Shown piece after piece: positions 50,201-62,420 of a stretch of DNA of 64,000 nucleotides. Position 1 is the first letter of the stretch; each line of letters begins with the position of its first letter. A program made the translations under genes and the position numbers. This stretch comes from Acanthaster planci (Eukaryota > Echinodermata > Asteroidea > Valvatida > Acanthasteridae): the NCBI RefSeq assembly GCF_001949145.1, contig NW_019091361.1, forward strand, positions 2,114,919 through 2,178,918. The letters are read 5' to 3'. A model generated the notes under the pieces. That model had not been told where the DNA came from, ran no database searches, and worked only from the letters and a program-made list of their open reading frames with translations.

Positions 50201-50689
50201 AAGTGGGACCACTCAACAGTAACGTGCATTGTCAAAATACATGTATTGGCTGAAATTTTTCTATGGAAATTTATGTAGGAAGTTGACAATGCACTCAGGA
50301 TTGTGGATACAATGCTACGTACTAACGACGAGTTAACTGCAAATGGCAAGACTTATTATATCTATTCCACCATGCATGGCCAAAGTGACAGTTTACACAC
50401 ATTTAAAAAAAAAATTGTCACATGGTTACCCTGTTTAACTTTTACCCGTTTACTCCACATCCTCATGATGCATGACATCTAGAAATTTGAAAATTCCTAT
50501 GTCATTCAATAACACTAACAGCCAGGAATGAGAACTATGTTATTGGTTACAATGATGGTAATTTTGATGATTAATGTGCATCTTCACAACTGAAGACATA
50601 TATGTAGGCCTAAACAGGTTCTCGTGAATTTCAGTCTGAAGTCCAATTAGGCCTACCATGATTACCTGGGCGTCACAGCAGTCAGCCAT
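38056..50689 (-). CDS. SERINC5: Serine incorporator 5 homologue (SERINC family multi-pass membrane protein)
   Basis: Twelve coding exons on the minus strand, in reading order: 50666-50689, 49294-49449, 48278-48456, 47038-47214, 45125-45168, 44187-44360, 43648-43743, 42887-43058, 42284-42338, 39089-39161, 38588-38729, 38056-38269. Phase is consistent throughout, giving 501 residues. The family is clear from [61 protein letters not shown] and [19 protein letters not shown] followed by TLTNWY. SERINC5-like traits are the short cysteine-rich N terminus (MADCC...), FAHxWNKxW, and a loop with an AAxP...CxCC segment. SERINCs have about ten transmembrane helices, are associated with phosphatidylserine and sphingolipid handling and lipid scrambling, and vertebrate SERINC5 is a restriction factor incorporated into retrovirus particles. 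The protein is longer than human SERINC5 because of a 30-residue polar tail. Its function here is inferred from the family only. Confidence 0.9.
38588..39161 (-). CDS. SERINC5: SERINC5-like exons 10-11: cytoplasmic loop and ninth helix
   Basis: Exon 10 (39089-39161), after acceptor GATCTTTTCAG, encodes [19 protein letters not shown] and more. It resembles the cysteine-rich loop unique to SERINC5 among the vertebrate members and is a likely palmitoylation site by inference. Exon 11 (38588-38729) encodes [20 protein letters not shown] and [12 protein letters not shown], near-invariant in SERINCs. The phases (0 in, 1 out, then 1 in, 2 out) fit both neighbours. Confidence 0.85.
42284..43743 (-). 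CDS. SERINC5: SERINC5-like exons 7-9: GLLQ block, luminal loop and following helix
   Basis: Exon 7 (43648-43743) carries the hallmark [20 protein letters not shown] segment. Exon 8 (42887-43058) encodes a luminal loop with NGT and NTT sequons (likely N-glycosylation), a cysteine, and the helix [18 protein letters not shown]. Exon 9 (42284-42338), after a TTTTTTTTAG acceptor, encodes [19 protein letters not shown], the start of the cytoplasmic loop. Confidence 0.87.
42616..42678. repeat. Telomere-motif hairpin (TTAGGG-like inverted repeat)
   Basis: The arms TTTTAACCCTAACCCTCC...GAATCC and GGATT...GGAGGGTTAGGGTTAAAA pair over about 25 bases with one mismatch around a 12-base loop. Each arm contains two AACCCT (or AGGGTT) units. 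It lies in intron 8 of the SERINC5-like gene. Confidence 0.85.
44187..45168 (-). CDS. SERINC5: SERINC5-like exons 5-6: 44-base small exon and helix pair
   Basis: Exon 5 (45125-45168) is only 44 bases, after acceptor ATGCAG. It completes the preceding Trp codon and encodes [14 protein letters not shown], aligning with the NxLWYASL segment of SERINC5. Exon 6 (44187-44360) begins after CTCTTTGCAG and encodes [20 protein letters not shown] and a second helix ending SIMPCLPK. Its in-frame donor is AAAAA|GTGGGT; a second possible donor, GTAATC, lies four bases further on but would shift the frame. Confidence 0.85.
47038..48456 (-). CDS. SERINC5: SERINC5-like exons 3-4: conserved core helices
   Basis: Exon 3 (48278-48456) encodes a luminal segment with two cysteines (EFC..., EGC) followed by [20 protein letters not shown] and RAAIHNG. 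Exon 4 (47038-47214) continues [20 protein letters not shown], then a second helix and [12 protein letters not shown]. These are the most conserved blocks of the family. The junction (GG|G) restores the glycine of HNG, and exon 4 ends within the Trp codon. Confidence 0.92.
49294..50689 (-). CDS. SERINC5: SERINC5-like exons 1-2: N terminus and first transmembrane helix
   Basis: Exon 1 (50666-50689) has only 24 coding bases, ATG to CAG, with donor GTAATC. Exon 2 (49294-49449) follows acceptor TTTTGACAG in phase 0. Together they encode a cysteine-rich start ([18 protein letters not shown]) and then [20 protein letters not shown], the first membrane helix. The start was chosen because the MxxxCC...CC..GSxCxxxC pattern is the SERINC5-type N terminus and the phases fit. 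The 1.2-kb intron between them is otherwise unremarkable. Confidence 0.75.
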
Positions 50690-51519
50690 CGCTGGATACC
50701 TAATTCATCACACCAGTAACGTCACACTCTTGATATTTTCTATGATATTGGCCATAATTGACAGTACAGTTACTGTACACGCGGTATCACAACACGTCAA
50801 CACGGGCCTTAATTTCTAAAACCAACACAAAGGCCTGGTCCAGCAGTCAGCGACAGCCTGGCCAACACTTTCTCAGTATCTGTCCAACATCAGTCTTGGC
50901 AAAACTGATTCAAAACGGAGGCTTTGTCCTGTTTCATACGATTTTTAAAAATAGATCTGAGTAAAAGGTGCAGACAAGAGTTATGTTTGGATCAATGACA
51001 AACAACATTGTAACCAAACTTGTCTGCACGCGATCGACGTCACTGCCTAGTTCTGTCACAGCACACAACGTCAGGCGCACGAATTCCACCTGATAAATGT
51101 TTTGATAATGAATTGCACAATCTAGCCGCACTAGACTGTCGACTGTGCAAGTATATAGACTGGTTCCCAATCCCTCAATTATCCCTCAGAAGGTAGACGT
51201 TACATTCAGTAGGCCTAACTCCTAATGCAGTGCAAGCACTAAGTCATTGTTAATCGAACTGTACAAATTACAAATTGCATTTTCCTTTTCAAAACGGTAT
51301 AGCGAGTAAATTTATTATTCATTCCCAAAGTAATATCTTATTTCCCTCAGACTGTAGGCTCTGTGCCGAGTTGAATCGCTAAATAAGAAGATACATATAT
51401 AATGCAAGTGTTTCAATAGATTTCTGATAAATATATAATCATGGATGAAGCATGTACATGTGCATGTAGTGATTAATGTAGAAATCACAGTCCATAAAAA
51501 AGCTGCACACGAGACGAGT

Positions 51520-51975
51520 GTGTGGAGTGCCGTGGCCTCGCGGTTAAGAGCATTACGGTTGTCAGTGGTTAGCAGATAGAGTCGGACACGGAGTCTGCAG
51601 CGGGTTGCAGCCGGAATCCATGAGCCTGGGGTGTACCCTGGGGTTACTTTTTGCTTGGCACTTGAATGGCTCCCCAGGGAGCTGAGCCGAGATATGGGTA
51701 CATGTGTTTGGAATGTAGATCTTAGTTAATTAAAACATATGATGCAAGATATCGGGCGAAGAGCCCGCCTTTGTGTCGGTAATTGTTTGATCTGAATCTC
51801 AGGAATTCTTTACAGACTTCTACGGGGATGTGTTAGGTAACAATAGTCTAGAGTGTGTATAGGGATTGGACATGTGTGTGTGTGGGGGGGTATCCATCGG
51901 CCCCATATCGTGCATAGTATCGGTTAAAAGCGCTGTAAAAAAACCTATTATATTATTAATATTATTATTAAACAC
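51520..51975 (+). mobile_element. tRNA-derived SINE with ATT tail
   Basis: The head has an A box-like TGGCCTCGCGGTTAAGAGC from 51533, as in Ser/Leu-type tRNAs. A degenerate B box (GGGTTGCAGCCGGAATCC, 51602-51619) lies about 60 bases on. The body ends AAAAGCGCTGTAAAAAAACC followed by an ATT-rich tail (about 51946-51970). The tail matches the retroelement end at 37.05-37.10 kb, suggesting mobilisation by the same LINE family. Clear target duplications were not found. Confidence 0.65.
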
Positions 51976-52891
51976 TAAATTAACCCAACCTTGGAGGACG
52001 ACCCGCAGTATGCAAATATCACTTGAAGTGACAAAAATAATGGCACTGTTAATTTCTTTGATGAATTTTCGTGCTGATTTTTCTGTTTTTCTACTTCCAT
52101 AAGTAGAATTGAAAACGTTTCAACGGAGAAAACATAAACAAAGTCGGTCCTAATTAAAAACTGACGGCTGATGTTTACCGCGACGCGGTCCAGACCCAGG
52201 CCCCATAGCCATGGAAGTGGGAACCAGTCTACGAGTTTTGGTGTTTAACGTATTTCCAGCCTAAATGGAAATCTCTTGGTAACAAAAAAGGTTTTTAAAC
52301 TCAAGTTCCTGTGTTAAATCATCATACTCACTAATGCCTTTGCCGAAAAGTTGAAATATGTACCCTTGATAGCAAACAATTTTAAGTAAATGTCCCTACT
52401 AAAATCGGCGTGCGACCAATGAATGGATTGAAGAAAGGCTTGGCTGAATCAACCAAACACGTGGGGGCGCTATATTACAAACGTACTGCGGAAAAGAGTG
52501 CGAATGTATTATGTACATGTACATGTGAACGTCCTTACGTACGTATACGTGTACGGTGTGTACAGTTGGTAAGGCCGTTGCTAGCCCCAGTTTCCGGCAT
52601 GATAATGAATGCGAAAGCGTTTTCTTACTTTTCCACGCGGACTCGTTTTTCCAAGAACTTTTCTTTTATCAAATAGCAACAAACTACTAGCATCAGGTAG
52701 GTTTTAGCGTATTTTGGGAACAGATGGCATTGTTTTACGTATGGCCGGCTGTTCACGTTCGATCGACATGATCGAGTTCAGGTTTCACTAGCAGGCAGTG
52801 GACGTGGGCTGTAGTACACATACATATACACTATGTTCTATCTACACGTTACACTTACACAGTTAGGCCTACCCAGTTCGTGTCGTCTAAT

Positions 52892-53235
52892 ACGTTTGCT
52901 AATTTTCAAGATGTATTTTTGCATTGGGGAAATGTTAATTTATATAACAGGTTTTGCCCTTACCCACCGTATATATTATTATTAATAAACACTGTATGCT
53001 CGGTGCTTGTCCGAAAGCTTGCGAAAAAAGTCACGAGATTACTTGGGTAGGACTCGAACCCACGACCTCCTGCTTACCAGTGCAGACGTGTTAAGCAGGA
53101 GGTCGTGGGTTCGAGTCCCACCCCAATAATCTCGTGACTTTTTTCGCAAGCTTTCGGACAAGCACCGAGCATACAGTGTTTAATATGTACATTGGGTAAG
53201 GGCAAAACCTGTTATATAAATTAACGTTTGCTAAT
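52892..53235. mobile_element. Foldback/MITE-like element with tRNA T-arm and 12-bp target duplication
   Basis: The 12-bp direct repeat ACGTTTGCTAAT flanks the element at 52892-52903 and 53224-53235. The body (52904-53223, 320 bp) is a near-perfect foldback: the left arm from about 52935 (TAATTTATATAACAGG...) is complementary to the right arm ending at 53223. Each arm carries a tRNA-like T-arm segment (GTGGGTTCGAGTCC...) next to GCAGGAGGTC, resembling the 3' half of a Thr-type tRNA. The first 31 bases (TTTCAAGATGTATTTTTGC...) have no partner at the other end, so the termini are asymmetric. No coding capacity was seen. Confidence 0.85.
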
Positions 53236-56200
53236 ACTGCGGCTGGAAGAGAATTTATTAGGTCACTTTACTGTCTGTCCCCATAGCTAGCAAATTGGTC
53301 CATACTTTTCATGAGGTGAAGACGAAGGCTCTTGATATGTATAGGCCTAATACTAGTTCCGAGGTTCTAATTCAAAATGTTCAATTTTGCACCAGTCACA
53401 AATGCCTGCATTTTGAAAAAGCGAAATCAAAACTTCAACAAGACTTATGTAACATTGAACATGGAAAAAGGTTGACCTGTTGAAGTTGATGACATAATTT
53501 TCCTCAAGATAAAGATAACGTACCATTGGTATCATGGGGCTTTCATATGGAGTATTTGTAGTTGAAGGTCCCACATTGTTGACTACCACTAGCCTAACAT
53601 GAACATCTGGCGTTGCTTTTGACTGCACCTGTTTTTGGAGAGTGTACATAGCCTAACTGACAAACGGGCTGGGTGGCGGCATCAGACATCCGCAATGAAG
53701 ATTTCAATTTGAGATTTTAGTTTACACACTTGCTCCCTGTAGTGATGTTACAAGGTCATTAAGATGGGGCAGATCTAACACCAGAAGAGAAAAAAAATGG
53801 TGCTTTGGGGTCACATACAAGAAGAGAAAAAGGACGCTCAGCTCAGCCATTGGACCAACCAACATGAAATCAAAATGTTAGGGGAATAGGGGCTTGACGT
53901 CAACTTCCTATAGGAGCGTTGTTCAAAGCAGAGGGTGTAGCCTAGGAGAAAGGTTGCAGTCTTCATGGTGACAGTCCAGCAAAGTTGCCCTGCATGACCT
54001 ATGTACATGTAGCTTCCACACCTCCATGGAGGCCTGGTCAGACCATGGAGGAGTTCCTTCCTCCATGATCAGACCTTGAGTGACCCCACAGGCAGCTTAC
54101 CAGCCCCTCCCACCTTTGAATTCGATGTGCACCATGTGGGATTATATAAAAGTAATAAGTACAGGTTGGCGTGGTGTGTCTCGGATGGGCATTCTCTGTC
54201 AGCTCATGGGTGTAGTGGAAGAACAGGAAAGGGCACTGTCCTAGCAATAGGCTGATCCAAGGGGCCCCATCCAGGACAGCTTTTGTTGATTGTAAATATA
54301 CACATGTAATGAGAAATTCGGGGGGGGGACTTTTTCATTTCTGTTCTTTCCCAAAGTGTGAAAAGAAACACCAAATTTAGCCTCTCCCCAAAAGGCCATA
54401 AAAGGTTCCATGTACAATATTTGTGATATAACCCCCCTCCCCAGAAAAACTGTGGCCCCTCCAACCAAAAAATTGAAACATGAAATGGCATTGCAGAATG
54501 CAGATATTTTTACACATTAATCCCACAAGTTTTTAGTTGGAGCTTTTTGAAGTCCACCAGTTAGAGGAGGAACCTTATCATAATTCAAAGCTGCTGATGT
54601 TTAGGGTGACTGTATACAGTATACAACTCTACCACGGGCAAACGTTTCCATGGATATTCAGATTGGAGCCCTTTATGTTCTGTTGAGGGGGTTTTGTGGC
54701 AGTTTTACTGGAAATCAAATTCCAAAGATAAATTATGGGAGCGAGGATGACCTGCTTATTCATGTATTCGGTTAACGGTTGGCTTTCAAACGTGGGCGTC
54801 AAGGGGTGAGTTATAAGGGTGTGCTTGCCCCCCACAAGAAATTTTTAGAAATAATAAAACAGGGAAGGAAAAAGCGGGGAGGCGGAGGAAACAGGGGGAC
54901 CCTGTTTTAAAAAAACTCTTTCCTCATATTGTTCTGTTTTCATGTCTGCTCTTGTTTGGAGGAAAAAACAGCCAACAATACGTCACCAGCAAAGGCGTGG
55001 TTGCGTTGGTATCACTGTCATTTCGTTTATAAGATACATTTTTTCCAGACATTGTCTTCCTGAAGTGCAGGTTATTCCTTCTGTCGAATGGAAATGGTGC
55101 TGTTAAGCCATGAGCGTGATGTAATTGCATGTATCCACTGATGCCTTGCCGTGCTAACGGCTTGAGAGCAAAATAGGAAACACTTGTATCATCTCATTTC
55201 GGAGTGCGTTAAAAGCTTTTTACCTTTGGTCGTTTTCTAACTGGTCAAGGTCATTTCTGATAAAGAGACACCGATGATGATATACTGGAGACCACAACAA
55301 ATATAAATCCTTGAGGCTTTATCCTGAGAAATAATGTATTTCGGAAACAAATCTTTTCCAAATAATTTCCCTTGAAGAAATTAGCTGGACAGTGGATTAA
55401 TTCAAATAATCTTAAATCTGCGTTATTGTTTGTTTGTCAGTTAATCTGTTGGCTGGTTTGGTTTTGTCCGAATGAGTTGGCTCCAATTTGAAATTGCACC
55501 TGAGTCTATATAGCTGTGACTGCACTTCCCATAGTAGTGTCCCAGCCAAGATAATGGAACACGGCTCAATGTCATTCCTGTGCACGCGCATAGTGCGTAT
55601 TAATGTTGTCGGCTCGTGCGCAGAGGTGGCTGCACGACTTCGGTCCATTAATTATACACGCATCCGGTTTGGTTAGAGAGGACTGTATAACAAGATAATG
55701 CCGTGGCGCACAAAACGGTAATTGAATTGCCAAATGTTTGTAATGAATTTGCTGAATAAACTAAATATATGTGCGAGAAAAGTCCTCTTGAAATGTTTCG
55801 TTGGTTTCTGACAGAGATATGCACATACATATGCGTTGCACATACACACTACAGCTGACGTGAATATTAATGATGTTGCACGTTTTCCTTGGGACGAATA
55901 AATTGATTAATCACAGAAATTTGCAATGGGGAATGCCAAATCGTATAAACTAGACCTTAAATACAGGAAATAAGCGAGAGAGTTTTAACCCTGGTTAAGC
56001 TACTTGCATGCGACCAGTGACCCATGGAGTTAGATATGTATGTTCGTGCGTTTCCAGTTTGTCTCATTAATTTCACTGGCAGAATTCTTTGTTTCCTACT
56101 TTGTTAGTGTCGATCATTTTCAACAATACTTGCCGACTTGTTTCGCTACCGACTTTTGTCATGCACCACTGTGGCTGCATTGCTGTATAGAATGGTTCCC

Positions 56201-57497
56201 GGCGTATGTCTTGTAGTTACATTTTAGCAGATGGAGCCAGTGTAACGATACTTTACAACATGCAATTTTTAAGCGATGACTCAAGGAAAAAGTCATGGCA
56301 AACTATTTTTCATTTCGCGATTCGACTACATTGAGAACCGACCGAAAGGTGAAATATGGAGGCATACATTTGAAGAAAATGCACGAGTTTGGGTGTTATT
56401 TTTTTAACTTGATTTTTTTTTTTTTGGCGTTGGAATTAAGTGTTGTCCCAAAATCTTCATGTAAAAACATTGCAGGCCGCCACATGTTTTAATGGACCAG
56501 AGCTGGAGATGGGTGTATTGGTGACTGAAAGTCGCTGCACCGAACGAACGATACCGAAAATTTTGTATGGACTAAATTTTGCATAGAATATAGAGAAGTT
56601 GTGCTGTAATAATGAATCCACGGAAATATTTATTTCTCTAAATTTGAGGGCATTCCTTCAAATGAGTATTCATTTCGTTTGCATGTTTATTAACTTGAAG
56701 ATCGCCATGTATGCTACGTCGAGGCATGGTGATATGTTCTGGTTTGTGTATACATGCCTCCGTGGCAACAGACACAAAGCGCCATTTCCCTGCCTGTCCA
56801 TCACACTTGAGTCGTTCTCCATTTAATAATTAGCACACATTGATTCCTATAGGTTCGCTCACGATCTTACTGTTCAACCAGGCAGTCTTTGCTGATTATA
56901 TTGCGGGCAGAGAAAAATGCCAGGCTGGTGTGTATGTGCTGAAAAAATATTCCCAAGCGGTACATTCTATCTGGTGCTCGCTCCGATGTAGAAGGACTGA
57001 TCGATACTCAGCCGCAGTTACGGCGGGAAGAAGTGGCGTGTAATGATAATGAAAGAGCATTTTTCTAGCGCTCTCTATTGTACTATACAGGTGACCTTGC
57101 TGCATGGTAAATTTTTCCCCAATTTTAATCGTACTGTGCAGGGTAAATGAAGCATTTTCTGATTAACTTCATTCAGAATTTGATCTAGATTACTAATATG
57201 TTTTGATATTTTCAGGCAGGATCTGATGGTTTCGGTTTGGATCAGAACGGCGACTCCGATAAACGTTACCATCAAGCTGTTGCGTTTTAAATTCTAAAAA
57301 AACTTATTTTCTTGTGGAATATGTTGTGATGTGCGGACTTCAGCGGAAGCATGGCTGCCTTTTTGATGATGTGGATGTTAACTTCACAGAACGCTAAAAG
57401 GATACGCTAACTTCGCAGTGTGTTACATAATGCGGTCGGAACTACGTATTAAACCTGCTCCATTAAAACCCAAGAGTGGGAGTGCATCTGAACGTAG

Positions 57498-60436
<2,939 letters not shown>

Positions 60437-61673
60437 CCATGAAGAGTGTCAGGAGTCCGTGGAAAGCAACTCTTGGATGTCGCGATTAAGTCAGTCCATG
60501 CATGCTAGGCCGTACCTGAAAACACGCCTCCTCGCACTGGCATCTTGGGAGTTCCAGCATAGCCTTTGACTGTGGGGAGCCGTGGACAATGACTTTTGGC
60601 TTGTAGCCTGTACATTTGTCTCACCAGTCTTTGATTAGATGAAATTTTATATACAGTGCCATGCTATGTATTTAAGCAAACTGAAATATGTGTATATATC
60701 AGCCATAGTTTCTAGAGAGATCTATTTTAGATGACGTTCTACTGATGTGTTCACGAAATTCAGGCTTTACCGTGATTAGTAAACATAAAAGCGGTTCAGT
60801 GTTGAATTCTGCTTTTTGAAGTGTTATTTCTAAATGGGAAATGTATTCTTTTACTTTCTTTATGAATTTTTCCGCTGTCAGTGGGGTTTCGGAATTTTTG
60901 GACCATGCTATCATCATCCTGGCTACCTGCAGACACAAATCCAAGCTTTTGTTGCCGACACTCGATATCGTCACTAGGAACGGGATGCTGGTTAGCGAAA
61001 AGGAAGAGTTTGGGAGGGATGTTTATGGGCAAAATGTACCCCGCGATGAATCGTGGTGCTGTCTCCATACACGCACCAGGAGGATTCATTCTCAGAACAA
61101 CCATTAAGCCATCAACGACACAATGTTTCAGAGTATACAGCGACTGGGAAATGATGGATGGCGCCAGGCACGGGACTTGCCAGGAGCACCCGCGGGGCCT
61201 CTAAAGGCAAGTTCGAGCGAAGACCATTTTGTCAACCGCTGGTCCGTTTTGCTTGGTACTGGGGATTTATTTTATGCACGGGTTGTCTGGGGAAATCGAC
61301 CACGAATGGAGTAATGCGATCGAAATTGCCGCAAGTTGTAGGCTTTGCCCGAATTTAACTTGGCTACAGCTGATAATACACATCAACAAACAGGAAATAG
61401 CTCCAGTCGCTAGCCACTGAATATCTTCCATGCAGACCCATCATGCTACGTACACTTTTCAGGCGCAATGGTGCCAGTATATGGGAGTGTCATTTACTCG
61501 GCTTGTTGATGCTCCACGACCTACTAATCCAAATTGATCAAGCACTGCATTAATCGTTGCCCACATGACGCCGTAGCTCTGGTGCTTGGATGTTTGAAAT
61601 CTATCTCATAACTGATACGCTTTTGTTCGTTAGAAACTACAGATGGGTGTCAATCACTGTTTGGATTTGTGCT

Positions 61674-61679
61674 AATAAA
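61674..61679 (+). terminator. Candidate polyadenylation signal of the ZNF474-like gene
   Basis: An AATAAA hexamer 1.24 kb after the stop codon. I saw no earlier exact hexamer on this strand. Weak evidence on its own. Confidence 0.2.
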
Positions 61680-61969
61680 AAGGGGTCAGGACATGCAACT
61701 TTGACACCTTTATAACAGATTTTGAAAACTGCCTCACTGATTACCGAACTGGAGTTGAACAGCTCTTCGAAATTCCAGCTAATTTCATGAATTATAATCA
61801 GTTATGACAAAAGGTGGTAAGTTTACCGCGTTGCGTCCAGAGGTCATTGGTCAGTGCCAAATAACTCCCGTTTTCACTGGTAAAGTCATCCGTAAATTCC
61901 TACTGTCGCGATCAGTGGCTCCACAAGGAACGCAGGCACGTTGATCCGAGTCCTGCTCAGGTACAGTTT

Positions 61970-62420
61970 GCTTGTTACCCAAGGACAAAGACATTATACT
62001 CCTAGGTCTGGTAGCTGGTTTGCCCGTTGTATGCCTTGTATATGATAAGATCTGGCTCAAGGACACAAACATAAACTCTGAGACCAAGACCCTAGATAAT
62101 AAGGAACCCCGCAGGCCAGAAGCCTGTCATTTTTACCTGGGGAAAAAGAGATAGTCTTGAATCCAATGGTTGGAGTCAACCCCATATGGGCCTAAGGTCA
62201 GAATGTGGCCTTGCAAAAGGGTTGATTCAAGAAAGTGACTTGATTGGAACCCATAAAATAGGATGCTGCTTAAGGACACATACTCCTAGTCCTGACGACT
62301 GGATTCGAACCCTCACACAATGTACTGCTTAGCGTGGTGCCTAGATTGGAACCCACACGCAGACCTATAGGACTGAGTGTGATGTCTTTAGGTTCAGGGA
62401 CACAGACGTAATGTACTCGC
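61970..62420 (-). repeat. Decayed tRNA-derived repeat cluster
   Basis: GGATTCGAACCC at 62301-62312 is, on the minus strand, GGGTTCGAATCC, an exact B box. The phrase AAGGACA(C)A, with a following AC-rich and CT-rich stretch, recurs near 61981, 62059, 62273 and, as GGGACACAGACG, 62397. This suggests two or more diverged copies of a tRNA-headed repeat in the same orientation. Boundaries are approximate. Confidence 0.4.

Noticed and set aside
52179-52212. Alternative first SERINC5-like exon, ATG to donor GTAAAC on the minus strand
   Set aside because: It could be joined in phase to an alternative exon 2 acceptor, but the peptide lacks the family's cysteine-rich start. The ATG at 50689 gives the expected MxxCC pattern with a better acceptor.
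53060-53125. Possible pair of functional tRNA-Thr genes
   Set aside because: Only the T-arm and part of the anticodon arm are recognisable. The anticodon loop has an extra base and there is no acceptor stem, so they are tRNA-derived parts of a repeat.
57353-57420. Upstream ATG reading MAAFLMMW before the ZNF474-like gene
   Set aside because: It is not in frame with the zinc-finger exon without an unsupported splice, so at most it is an upstream open frame in the 5' leader.
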